Of a stretch of 64,000 nt of DNA, positions 56,257-64,000 are shown piece by piece. Within the stretch, counting starts at the first letter, position 1. Every line of letters begins with the position of its first letter. Origin of the DNA: Brochothrix campestris (GTDB lineage Bacteria; Bacillota; Bacilli; Lactobacillales; Listeriaceae); the NCBI RefSeq assembly GCF_046058945.1, contig NZ_CP175511.1, forward strand, positions 1 through 64,000, given 5' to 3'. Position numbers and translations under genes: made by a program. The notes beneath the pieces were generated by a model. The model had not been told where the DNA came from. It saw only the letters and a program-made list of their open reading frames with translations, and did not search any database.

Positions 56257-59200
56257 ATGTTGAAGCAACTTAAACAACAATTCAAACAGCAGCCCGAAAT
56301 GGAACAAGTCATGTCAATGCTGTTAACCGATCAACGGGCACAATTAGTGACAGGTCTAACGGGTTCTGTCCGTTCGTTGTTTGCTAGTGTGTTAGCAGAA
56401 ACGCTTGAACGTCAAATCATTTATGTCGCTCATAATCTCTTTCAAGCACAACAAGTGCATGAATCGCTGCGCGCCTTTTTACCTGAGCAACAGGTGAAAT
56501 TGTATCCCGCCGATGATTTTGTCGCAACGGATATGAGTATTGCTAGCCCAGAGTTAAAAGCCCAACGCCTTGAGACGTTGGCTTTTATGCAGACGGATCA
56601 ACCTGGAATTGTGGTCGTGCCGATTTCGGCGATACGGAAACGGATGACACCGGTACAACAGTGGCGCTCCAGTCAGCAAACATTTGAAGTTGGTGGCGAA
56701 ATGGAGTTAGCCGTCTTTCATCAAAAGATGATTGAAACCGGTTATACGATGGTTGATAAAGTTTCGTTACAAGGTGAGTACAGTGTTCGTGGTGGTATTA
56801 TCGATGTGTTTCCGATGACGGAGAGTCATCCACTACGGTTGGAGTTGTTTGATACTGACATTGATTCGATTCGTTCGTTTGATATTGATAGTCAACGTTC
56901 ACTTGAAACGAAAGAGCGTTTCACGTTATTGCCAGCAAAAGAATGGGTGTTAACAGCAGGTGATCGTGACTATTTAACGAAGCAAGTACAAAAAGAACTA
57001 AAAAAAGCCGTTAAAAAGGTGAAGAACGAAGCCGATCAATTACACTTGATTGAACGCGTAGAGACCGACTTGATGCAATTAACAGAAGGACAAATTCCGA
57101 CTGATGTTGTTAAATACAATGCCTATTTTTATGCAGAACCTGCGTCGTTATTAGATTACGCGGCTACAGACAGTATTCTTGTGCTCGATGAAATGGCACG
57201 GTTACAAGAAACCGATGAGCAATTACGGCAAGAAGAAATCAATTGGCTGTTGGATGGTATTTCGCGTTCGGAAATCATGCCGCAAACGACGATTCATCAA
57301 CCGTTGGCTACCGTGCTTAAACAGGCTGAAGGCCCACGGATATACTTATCGCTCTTTCAAAAAACAATGGGTAATTATCGCGTGTATCAGTCGACCAATT
57401 TTGTCTATAAACAAATGCAACAATTCCATGGGCAAATGCCCGCAGTGCAAACGGAAATGGCGAGCTGGCAAAATAATGAGATGGCGGTTGTTGTGGTAGC
57501 GCCGTCGGCTGAACGGATCGCTAAAATAAAAGGCACCTTTAGTGACTATGAGCTCGAGACGCAGTTGCTAGATGAAAATGCGACATTGGTTCGTGGGAAA
57601 ATTCAATTGGTGACGGGGCAGTTGAATGAAGGGTTTGAGTTGCCGTTAGCGCATTTAGCGGTTGTAACCGATGCCGAATTGTTTGGTCATAAAACAAAGG
57701 TAGCGCCACGACGCCAAAAAATGTCGAATGCTGAACGGATTAAAGACTATAGCGAACTCAAAGTCGGCGATTACGTCGTCCATGTTAATCATGGGGTCGG
57801 ACGTTATGTCGGGATGGAAACACTTGAAATTAAAGGGATCCATAAGGATTATTTACTCATTATTTATCGCGGTGAGGATAAGTTATACATTCCGGTTGAA
57901 CAGCTTGAGCTTGTCCAAAAATACGTTGGATCAGAAGGAAAAACGCCGAAAGTTAATAAGCTTGGAGGCGCAGAATGGCAACGAGTAACTGCGCGCGTCA
58001 AAAAATCAGTCATTGATATTGCTGATGATTTAATTAAGTTGTATGCCAAACGCGAAGCTGAGAAAGGCTTCGCTTATAGTCCGGATGATGCCTTAATGCG
58101 AGAGTTCGAAGCTGCTTTTCCGTATGAAGCGACCGAAGATCAACAACGTTCAGTTAAAGAGATTAAACGCGACATGGAAACCGCCCGTCCGATGGATCGC
58201 TTGTTGGTCGGTGACGTTGGTTATGGTAAAACGGAAGTTGCATTAAGGGCTGCCTTCAAGGCGATGATGGACGGTAAACAGGTGGCGATATTAGTACCAA
58301 CAACGATTTTGGCACAGCAACATTACGATACGATGGTTTCGCGGTTTGCGAATTTTCCGATTAATGTCGGCTTGTTAAGTCGCTTCCGCACAAAGAAACA
58401 GCAGGAAGAAACGATTGCTGGCTTAGGTTCAGGTAAGATTGACATCGTTGTCGGAACGCATCGTTTGTTATCAAAGGACGTTGCTTATCGCGATCTCGGT
58501 TTACTAATTGTTGATGAAGAACAACGATTTGGTGTGACACATAAGGAGAAGTTAAAACAACTGCGGGCGAACGTTGATGTGCTGACGTTAACAGCGACAC
58601 CGATTCCACGAACCTTGCATATGTCAATGGTTGGGGTGCGCGATTTATCAGTGATTGAAACGCCACCGGCCAACCGTTTTCCGATTCAGACGTATGTCGT
58701 CGAACAAAATGATTTTCTAATTAAAGAAGCAATTGAGCGTGAATTAGCTCGGTCGGGTCAAGTGTACTATTTACATAATCGGGTCGATAGTATCGTACAA
58801 AAAGCGGATCGCATTCAGGCATTAGTGCCGCATGCACGGGTTGGTTATGCCCACGGTCAAATGAATGAAAATGAATTAGAGTCGACGATTTTACGCTTTT
58901 TAGAAAATGAATTTGATGTGCTCGTCACGACGACAATTATTGAAACCGGTGTCGATATTCCTAATGTTAATACGCTGTTAATTGAAAATGCCGATCATAT
59001 GGGTTTGTCGCAGTTGTATCAATTACGTGGTCGTGTCGGTCGTTCGAATCGGATTGCTTACGCCTACTTTATGCATGAAAAAAACAAGGTGTTGCGTGAA
59101 GAGGCAGAGAAACGTCTGCAAGCCATTAAAGAGTTTACTGAATTAGGTTCAGGTTTTAAAATTGCGATGCGCGATTTGAGCATTCGTGGTGCCGGTAACA

Positions 59201-59787
59201 TCTTAGGTGCCCAACAACATGGCTTTATTGATTCCGTAGGTTTTGATATGTATTCTCAAATGTTGAGTGATGCGATTAAAGAACGGATGCCAAAAGTTGG
59301 CGAGGGTGAAATAAACGAACAAACGGTTGAAATCGATCTGCCGTTAGATGCCTATCTTCCAGATTATTACATTGAGGATAGCCGTCAAAAAATCGAGATG
59401 TATAAACGATTCCGTCAAATTACGACGCCACATGATTTGATGCAGTTACAAGATGATATGATGGATCGTTTTGGCGAATATCCACAACAGGTTAATGATT
59501 TGTTTGCTGTTGCTGAGATGAAATTAAATGCTGAAAAAGTCGGGATTGAATCGATTAAAATGACTAAAAAAGTGATTACAATGTTGTTAACCGTGGAGGC
59601 AACACAGTTAATTGATGGGGCGAAAGTATTTAAAGCCCTTGATATGTTAGGGCGTCAGTCGGGTGTTGGTATGGAAGCAGACCGTTTGGTGATTACGTAT
59701 CGCCTGCCTGGTTTGGATCCGTCACAATGGTTGCCCGTCTTGAATCGTTTTATTACGCAGATGACACAGACAACTAAGACGCAATGA
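56257..59787 (+). CDS. mfd: Transcription-repair coupling factor
   Basis: Mfd removes stalled RNA polymerase at lesions and recruits UvrA. The 1176-residue protein has the UvrB-like N-terminus (about 1-360), the RNA polymerase interaction domain (CarD-like, about 490-560, KVGDYVVHVNHGVGRY), a superfamily 2 translocase with GDVGYGKTEVAL and DEEQRFGV, and a C-terminal TRCF domain. AAAGGAG precedes the ATG. Confidence 0.97.
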   Translation: MLKQLKQQFKQQPEMEQVMSMLLTDQRAQLVTGLTGSVRSLFASVLAETLERQIIYVAHNLFQAQQVHESLRAFLPEQQVKLYPADDFVATDMSIASPELKAQRLETLAFMQTDQPGIVVVPISAIRKRMTPVQQWRSSQQTFEVGGEMELAVFHQKMIETGYTMVDKVSLQGEYSVRGGIIDVFPMTESHPLRLELFDTDIDSIRSFDIDSQRSLETKERFTLLPAKEWVLTAGDRDYLTKQVQKELKKAVKKVKNEADQLHLIERVETDLMQLTEGQIPTDVVKYNAYFYAEPASLLDYAATDSILVLDEMARLQETDEQLRQEEINWLLDGISRSEIMPQTTIHQPLATVLKQAEGPRIYLSLFQKTMGNYRVYQSTNFVYKQMQQFHGQMPAVQTEMASWQNNEMAVVVVAPSAERIAKIKGTFSDYELETQLLDENATLVRGKIQLVTGQLNEGFELPLAHLAVVTDAELFGHKTKVAPRRQKMSNAERIKDYSELKVGDYVVHVNHGVGRYVGMETLEIKGIHKDYLLIIYRGEDKLYIPVEQLELVQKYVGSEGKTPKVNKLGGAEWQRVTARVKKSVIDIADDLIKLYAKREAEKGFAYSPDDALMREFEAAFPYEATEDQQRSVKEIKRDMETARPMDRLLVGDVGYGKTEVALRAAFKAMMDGKQVAILVPTTILAQQHYDTMVSRFANFPINVGLLSRFRTKKQQEETIAGLGSGKIDIVVGTHRLLSKDVAYRDLGLLIVDEEQRFGVTHKEKLKQLRANVDVLTLTATPIPRTLHMSMVGVRDLSVIETPPANRFPIQTYVVEQNDFLIKEAIERELARSGQVYYLHNRVDSIVQKADRIQALVPHARVGYAHGQMNENELESTILRFLENEFDVLVTTTIIETGVDIPNVNTLLIENADHMGLSQLYQLRGRVGRSNRIAYAYFMHEKNKVLREEAEKRLQAIKEFTELGSGFKIAMRDLSIRGAGNILGAQQHGFIDSVGFDMYSQMLSDAIKERMPKVGEGEINEQTVEIDLPLDAYLPDYYIEDSRQKIEMYKRFRQITTPHDLMQLQDDMMDRFGEYPQQVNDLFAVAEMKLNAEKVGIESIKMTKKVITMLLTVEATQLIDGAKVFKALDMLGRQSGVGMEADRLVITYRLPGLDPSQWLPVLNRFITQMTQTTKTQ

Positions 59788-59815
59788 TAGTGACTGAAAA
59801 GGAGGGATAGGCAGA

Positions 59816-61390
59816 ATGATAAACAGGAATAAAAAGGAGACACTGTTTCAAGGGGCATTAATTTTAACGTTGGCCTCCTTGTTGTCGAAAGTATTATCGG
59901 CTGTCTATCGCGTTCCCTTTCAAAATATGGTCGGTGATGAAGGGTTTTATATTTTTCAACAGGCTTATCCGTTTTACGGCATTAGCATGACTTTATCGCT
60001 GACAGCTGCACCACTATTTTTATCAAAGTTGATGGCTGAACACAGTGACGATAACGCCAAACAACGCTATTTATTGCAACAGGGGCAACGTTATTTGACC
60101 TTGCTTGGTTTTGTGTTGTTCAGCGTGCTTTTTTTCGGGGCCACAGTCATTGCCCGGTTGATGGGGGATGTTGAATTAGCCGGCATTGTTAAGGTGACGA
60201 GTGTCACTTACTTATTACTGCCATTTTTAGGCAGTTATCGTGGCTATTATCAAGGGTTGAATAATATGACACCGACCGCGATCTCACAAGCAATCGAACA
60301 GCTCATCCGTGTTTTTATTATTATTGTTGCAGCCTACATCGGCGTACATGTATTGACAATATCACTGTATCGTGTGGGTGAACTGGCAATGTCCGGTGCC
60401 ATTATAGGTGGCCTTGTCGCAGCGTTCTTATTATGGCGCTTTGATGGCAAACGCTATCCACACGAACGAGTAAAACAACAGGTACAGCTTGAACTGCCAA
60501 GTGGGATTTGGCGTGATATGATAGCGGTTTTAATTACGAGTGCGTTATTGATTTGGTTTCAGATGGCAGATGCATTTCAAGTGTATCGTTTATTGGTCGA
60601 GCAAGGGATGGCAGGCGAACAAGCTAAAATCATCAAAGGGATCTATGACCGTGGTCAGCCGCTTATTCAGCTCGGCGCCGTTGTTGTGACGAGTTTTAGT
60701 CTCTCAATTATTCCGATGATTTCTCAGGCAAGGATACGTCAGCAACGCATGACGATCGAACGGCTCGTTTCTTTCTTTATGCGAACGGGTATCGCTTTAG
60801 GTGTAGCGATTACGGCCGCATTAGTGATGATGATGCCGACCTTGAACTATGTGTTGTTTGCAGATTATGAGGGCGTGAGCACCTTGCGGATTCTGGTAGG
60901 AGGATTGCTGTTATTAACGTTATTAATTATCGTGACGAGTGTGTTACAAGGGTTTAATATAATTAAAGCGCCAGCGATGGCGGCAGCCTGTGGCATTGGC
61001 GTTAAGCTCTATCTCAATCACTTATGGATTGGCCCATACGGTATTAGTGGTAGTGCTTGGGCAACCAATGTGGCCTTGCTCGTTAGTCTTTTTATTAGTA
61101 CGCTGATTTTAAGACGATTCGTCTCGTTTCGTGTACCGACCTGGCAGTTTGTTGCCAAACTAAGTGTGTGTGTGATGCTAATGTTGGTACCACTTGCTAT
61201 AATAGAAAGTGTGCCACTCTTACAGCAACATCGTTTGTTGGGATTGCTCGGTATTCTCGTCGCAAGTAGCGTAGGAGCCGTGGTGTTCATTGTGGCTGCC
61301 TCCTTCTGGCGTGTAATTACACCGCAAGATATTGTGTTGTTACCGCTTGGACGAACGCTCTTAAACTATGTAAAGAAAAGGAAAAGGTGA
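59816..61390 (+). CDS. Polysaccharide biosynthesis/flippase family protein (YabM/SpoVB-like)
   Basis: A 524-residue MOP-superfamily membrane protein with about 14 membrane segments (MATE/PST/SpoVB/MurJ clan). The N-terminus GALILTLASLLSKVLSAVYRVPFQNMVG is typical. Its place after mfd equals yabM in B. subtilis. The likely role is flipping a lipid-linked sugar; whether lipid II or another substrate cannot be told. AAAGGAGGG precedes the ATG. Confidence 0.88.
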   Translation: MINRNKKETLFQGALILTLASLLSKVLSAVYRVPFQNMVGDEGFYIFQQAYPFYGISMTLSLTAAPLFLSKLMAEHSDDNAKQRYLLQQGQRYLTLLGFVLFSVLFFGATVIARLMGDVELAGIVKVTSVTYLLLPFLGSYRGYYQGLNNMTPTAISQAIEQLIRVFIIIVAAYIGVHVLTISLYRVGELAMSGAIIGGLVAAFLLWRFDGKRYPHERVKQQVQLELPSGIWRDMIAVLITSALLIWFQMADAFQVYRLLVEQGMAGEQAKIIKGIYDRGQPLIQLGAVVVTSFSLSIIPMISQARIRQQRMTIERLVSFFMRTGIALGVAITAALVMMMPTLNYVLFADYEGVSTLRILVGGLLLLTLLIIVTSVLQGFNIIKAPAMAAACGIGVKLYLNHLWIGPYGISGSAWATNVALLVSLFISTLILRRFVSFRVPTWQFVAKLSVCVMLMLVPLAIIESVPLLQQHRLLGLLGILVASSVGAVVFIVAASFWRVITPQDIVLLPLGRTLLNYVKKRKR

Positions 61391-61396
61391 TACTAA

Positions 61397-61651
61397 ATGG
61401 ATGTAACAATGAGATTAGATAAGTTTTTAAAAATATCACGCATCATTAAACGCCGTGCTGTGGCGAAAGAAGCTGCTGAAAAAGGGCGGATTCAAATTAA
61501 TGGCACTATCGCTAAACCGAGTGCAAACGTTAAGATTGGCGATGAGTTAACGATACAATTTGGCACGAAGATTATTACGGCAAAGGTTGAGCGTTTAGAT
61601 ACATCAACAAAAAAAGAAGATGCCGAAAAAATGTACTCGCTCATTAGCTAA
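61397..61651 (+). CDS. rqcP: S4-domain ribosome quality control protein RqcP (YabO)
   Basis: An 84-residue S4-domain protein of the RqcP/YabO type. It works with RqcH in C-terminal alanine tailing on stalled 50S subunits. MRLDKFLKISRIIKRR and EKGRIQINGTIAKPS are the RNA-binding helices. Two in-frame starts exist; the ATG at 61397 is 7 nt from AAGGTGA and is preferred. It lies 6 nt after the flippase gene. Confidence 0.92.
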   Translation: MDVTMRLDKFLKISRIIKRRAVAKEAAEKGRIQINGTIAKPSANVKIGDELTIQFGTKIITAKVERLDTSTKKEDAEKMYSLIS

Positions 61652-61820
61652 CCCTTAGATAGACGAACGATTGAACACTTTTGATAGACGCTAAACGAGG
61701 TGTGTGATACGATGAAAGCGCATTTTTTTGAAATTGTGTTACTTTCAGCAATGGTTGAATGTTATAATACACGTATATCAGACCGTCAATTGTTTTTTGG
61801 TTATTTTTAGCTGTTAGCAA

Positions 61821-61849
61821 TAGACAAAAAAGACTAAACTTGCTATTCT
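61821..61849 (+). promoter_or_regulatory. Promoter of divIC
   Basis: TAGACA (61821-61826), 17 nt, TATTCT (61844-61849) with TG at 61841. A second extended -10, TGTTATAAT, is at 61760-61768. Confidence 0.55.
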
Positions 61850-61888
61850 AAAGAGAGAGCGACTTGTCGTTTGAAGTGGGGTGAAACA

Positions 61889-62263
61889 ATGTCGAAAGCG
61901 AGACCATCGGTGACGCAATTAAACAATGACTACGTCAAAAGTAAGTCAGTGGATGAAAAACGTCATAAAAAGTTCAAGCTAGTTATGAGACGTCGTTTAT
62001 TGTTTTATTTGGCAATAATACTGCTTGTTGTAGGTACGCTTGTGTTTAACGTTGTTAAACAACAGATGCGCTTAACAACAAATAAAGCAGAGAGTATTAA
62101 ATTAGAAAAAAAATACGAACAGTTAGTCAAGCAAGAGGCAACATACAAACAACAGGTGGAGCAATTAAAAGACCCTGAATATGTCGCTAAATTGGCACGT
62201 AGTGAGTATTATTTATCAAAAAAAGGTGAGATTATCTTCACAATCCCATCAAAAGAAGACTAA
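61889..62263 (+). CDS. divIC: Cell division protein DivIC (FtsB-like)
   Basis: A 124-residue bitopic septum protein that partners FtsL and DivIB. A basic cytoplasmic start is followed by one membrane span (about 37-56) and an outside coiled coil (about 60-95) typical of DivIC/FtsB. The ATG at 61889 follows GTGGGGTGA; the TTG at 61871 would lie before this site. A divIC-yabR order is kept in Bacilli. Confidence 0.92.
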   Translation: MSKARPSVTQLNNDYVKSKSVDEKRHKKFKLVMRRRLLFYLAIILLVVGTLVFNVVKQQMRLTTNKAESIKLEKKYEQLVKQEATYKQQVEQLKDPEYVAKLARSEYYLSKKGEIIFTIPSKED

Positions 62264-62326
62264 TCAATAGCTATAAATGATTCACAAAATATAGGTATAA
62301 TTAAATTAAGAAGGAGCATTCTATTT

Positions 62327-62761
62327 ATGTCGATTGAAGTAGGTACTAAGGTAACGGGTAAAGTGACAGGAATTACAAATTTTGGAGCTTTTGTGGAACT
62401 TGAAGGTGGCAAGACAGGTCTTGTTCATATTAGTGAAGTTGCAGATAGCTATGTTAAAGATATCCATGATATTTTAACTGTCGGTGATGAAGTCACTGTT
62501 AAAGTTATGAACGTAGGTGATGATGGTAAGATTGGTTTGTCTATCCGTCGTGCAATTGATAAGCCTGAAAGTGAAAAAAGCGCATCATCAAGTTATTCTG
62601 CACGTAAACCGAGAGCAGCGGTTAAAAAACCCACTTTCGAAAAACCTGAAGATTTCGAATCGAAAATGTCGCGTTTCTTAAAAGATAGTGATGAACGATT
62701 GACAACAATCAAACGTCAAAGTGAATCAAAACGTGGCGGTAGAGGTGCTCGTCGCGGCTAG
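62327..62761 (+). CDS. yabR: S1 RNA-binding domain protein (YabR)
   Basis: A 144-residue protein with one N-terminal S1 domain (about 4-75: VGTKVTGKVTGITNFGAFVE) and a basic, low-complexity C-terminus ending RGGRGARRG. YabR family, likely ribosome- or RNA-associated. AAGGAG precedes the ATG. TATAAT at 62296-62301 may be its -10. Confidence 0.9.
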   Translation: MSIEVGTKVTGKVTGITNFGAFVELEGGKTGLVHISEVADSYVKDIHDILTVGDEVTVKVMNVGDDGKIGLSIRRAIDKPESEKSASSSYSARKPRAAVKKPTFEKPEDFESKMSRFLKDSDERLTTIKRQSESKRGGRGARRG

Positions 62762-62765
62762 TCCG

Positions 62766-62867
62766 TGCACGTGCAGTAAGGCTACAACAGCGATGAACTA
62801 ATTAAGGCTAGTCGAAGGAGTAGTCCTTACCACCAGCACCGATGTATTCGTACACGGTGCTTTTTTT
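62766..62867 (+). terminator. Folded 3' region and terminator between yabR and tilS
   Basis: After the palindrome TGCACGTGCA (62766-62775), GTAAGG-CTAC (62776-62785) pairs with GTAG-T-CCTTAC (62820-62830) as a 10-bp stem with a 1-nt bulge. A terminator follows: AGCACCG-A-TGTA-TTCG-TACA-CGGTGCT (62835-62861) and T residues. Confidence 0.75.
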
Positions 62868-62883
62868 AAGGAGAGCGAGCGAT

Positions 62884-64000
62884 ATGTTACATGATAAGGT
62901 GAAACAGTATTGTGATAAGCACGACTTAATCAGACCAGGGGAGCGCTATCTCCTGGCTATTTCTGGTGGCGTTGATTCAATGGCACTGCTGCATTATTTT
63001 GCAACACATTTTTCAAACAATCAACTAGCGGTCGTTAATGTTAATCATCAATTACGAAATGAAGCTTACCAAGAAGCAAAACTGGTCCAAGCCACCTGTC
63101 AGTCAAACGGCATTGCGTATATTAGTAAAACGATTGACGTGAAGATGTTAAAGCATGAAGTTAATATGGGGGTTGAGGCTGCAGCTCGTATCGGTCGCTA
63201 TCGCTGTTTCGAAGAGGCGTTAGCTGAAACGAACAGTGACGTAATCGTCTTAGCTCATCATGCCGATGACCAAAGTGAAACAATCTTAATGCGCTTGACC
63301 CGTGGTAGTCACGGTAGCGGCTATGCAGGTATGCCTCAACAACGGTCATTTTCAACCGGTCGGCTCATTCGTCCATTTTTAGCAGTGAGCAAAAAGGAAC
63401 TGAAGCACTATGTGGAACAGCACAATATCGCTTTTTTAGAAGATGCCTCTAATGCGACAGACGATGTGACGCGTAATCGTTTTCGTCACCATATACTGCC
63501 GTTATTACACCAAGAAAATGCTCAATTAAATACCCATCTTAGTCAGTTTCATGAGGATATCATTTTGCGAGAAGGTTTTATTACAACACTGATTGAACGG
63601 GCGTTTACAGCAGTGGCCCAAACACAAACCCAGCAAAGTTATTTGCTCAATATCACCGCATTTAAGGCGGAACACCAGCTAATTCAGGAGGGGATTATTC
63701 GGCGGATACTGAGTGAATTACTGCCGCATAATCATCTGCAATTAACACGACGTTTAGTCGCGAATGCATTGGATTTATTGAAAGGAAGCACTCCGTCTGC
63801 TAAACTGTATTTACCGTCGCAATTAAGACTACAACGGGAGTATGACGAAGCCTACTTCTATTTCGAAACAGCTTCGTCCGAGGTTGTAGCCGATTGTTAT
63901 ACCTTAGGTAAGGATGAGTCACTGTTGATGGCTAATGGACAAACGATTAGCTGTCGACCGTGTTCGGCGATTTCCTCAGAAACTGAAGGTGAATCGTTTA
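62884..64000 (+). CDS. tilS: tRNA(Ile)-lysidine synthase TilS (3' end outside window)
   Basis: TilS makes lysidine at C34 of tRNA-Ile(CAU), changing its codon from AUG to AUA. The open frame runs from the ATG at 62884 to the window edge (372 codons). It has the N-type ATP pyrophosphatase P-loop ISGGVDSMALLH near residue 26 and the family segments HHADDQSETILMRLTRGS and RNRFRH. GGAGAGCGAG precedes the start. The C-terminal domain is cut off by the window end. The place after yabR is the usual one. Confidence 0.94.
   Translation, partial: MLHDKVKQYCDKHDLIRPGERYLLAISGGVDSMALLHYFATHFSNNQLAVVNVNHQLRNEAYQEAKLVQATCQSNGIAYISKTIDVKMLKHEVNMGVEAAARIGRYRCFEEALAETNSDVIVLAHHADDQSETILMRLTRGSHGSGYAGMPQQRSFSTGRLIRPFLAVSKKELKHYVEQHNIAFLEDASNATDDVTRNRFRHHILPLLHQENAQLNTHLSQFHEDIILREGFITTLIERAFTAVAQTQTQQSYLLNITAFKAEHQLIQEGIIRRILSELLPHNHLQLTRRLVANALDLLKGSTPSAKLYLPSQLRLQREYDEAYFYFETASSEVVADCYTLGKDESLLMANGQTISCRPCSAISSETEGESF

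Noticed and set aside
62762..62883. tRNA gene between yabR and tilS (tRNAs are found near here in Bacillus)
   Set aside because: No cloverleaf, no T-loop GTTCRA and no acceptor pairing; the region is better explained by two hairpins.

Overview
The window is the start of a low-GC Gram-positive (Bacilli) chromosome, beginning at the first base of dnaA. Gene content and order point to the family Listeriaceae. Evidence for this: qoxABCD lies just after gyrA, the order acyl-CoA synthetase - tadA - cydABCD - SRP RNA - dnaX is kept, and purR-spoVG-glmU-prs-ldh-ctc-pth-mfd-divIC-yabR-tilS follow as in Listeria. Brochothrix is my best guess for the genus. That is an inference from gene order, not a proven identification. 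Several genes usual in spore formers at these places (spoVT, yabP, yabQ, spoIIE) are absent, which fits a non-sporulating organism. I see no rRNA operon and no tRNA gene in these 64 kb.

Layout. 1-8.7 kb: replication origin block dnaA, oriC, dnaN, yaaA, recF, gyrB, gyrA. 9.2-15.1 kb: cytochrome aa3 quinol oxidase qoxABCD, a small membrane protein and guaB. 15.5-22.8 kb: an X-Pro-peptidase-like hydrolase, the DacA carboxypeptidase, serS under a serine T-box, a histidine phosphatase and, on the minus strand, a medium-chain acyl-CoA synthetase. 22.9-31.4 kb: tadA, a 430-bp internally deleted IS3-family element, guaC on the minus strand, and the cydAB oxidase with its cydDC exporter. 31.4-40.1 kb: SRP RNA and the replication/repair cluster dnaX, ebfC, recR, yaaL, tmk, darA, holB, ricT, yabA, with a peptide transporter inserted. 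40.2-47.9 kb: RNA modification and translation genes (trmN6-like, yazA, rsmI, metG, tatD, a G5/3D-domain exoprotein, rnmV, rsmA). 48-64 kb: veg, purR, spoVG, glmU, prs, ldh, ctc/rplY, a cation efflux protein, a parS site, pth, mfd, a flippase, rqcP, divIC, yabR and the 5' part of tilS.

Almost all genes are recognisable housekeeping genes. Two complete respiratory quinol oxidases (aa3 and bd) plus L-lactate dehydrogenase indicate a facultative aerobe. guaB, guaC, purR, prs and tmk make nucleotide metabolism a recurring theme.

The less ordinary material is between genes. (1) A structured element of about 215 nt, with a terminator, occurs downstream of gyrA and again between the phosphatase and the acyl-CoA synthetase; shorter relatives follow the SRP RNA and rsmA. 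(2) Related direct repeats of 117 and 120 bp follow directly on guaB and guaC, and a short motif after the stop codon links these to the gyrA and rsmA 3' regions. (3) The IS derivative has intact ends and a 3-bp target duplication. (4) prs and ldh are immediate neighbours, at the place that holds the LIPI-1 virulence island in Listeria monocytogenes. Promoters, terminators and RNA elements were found by eye and none is experimentally supported here.
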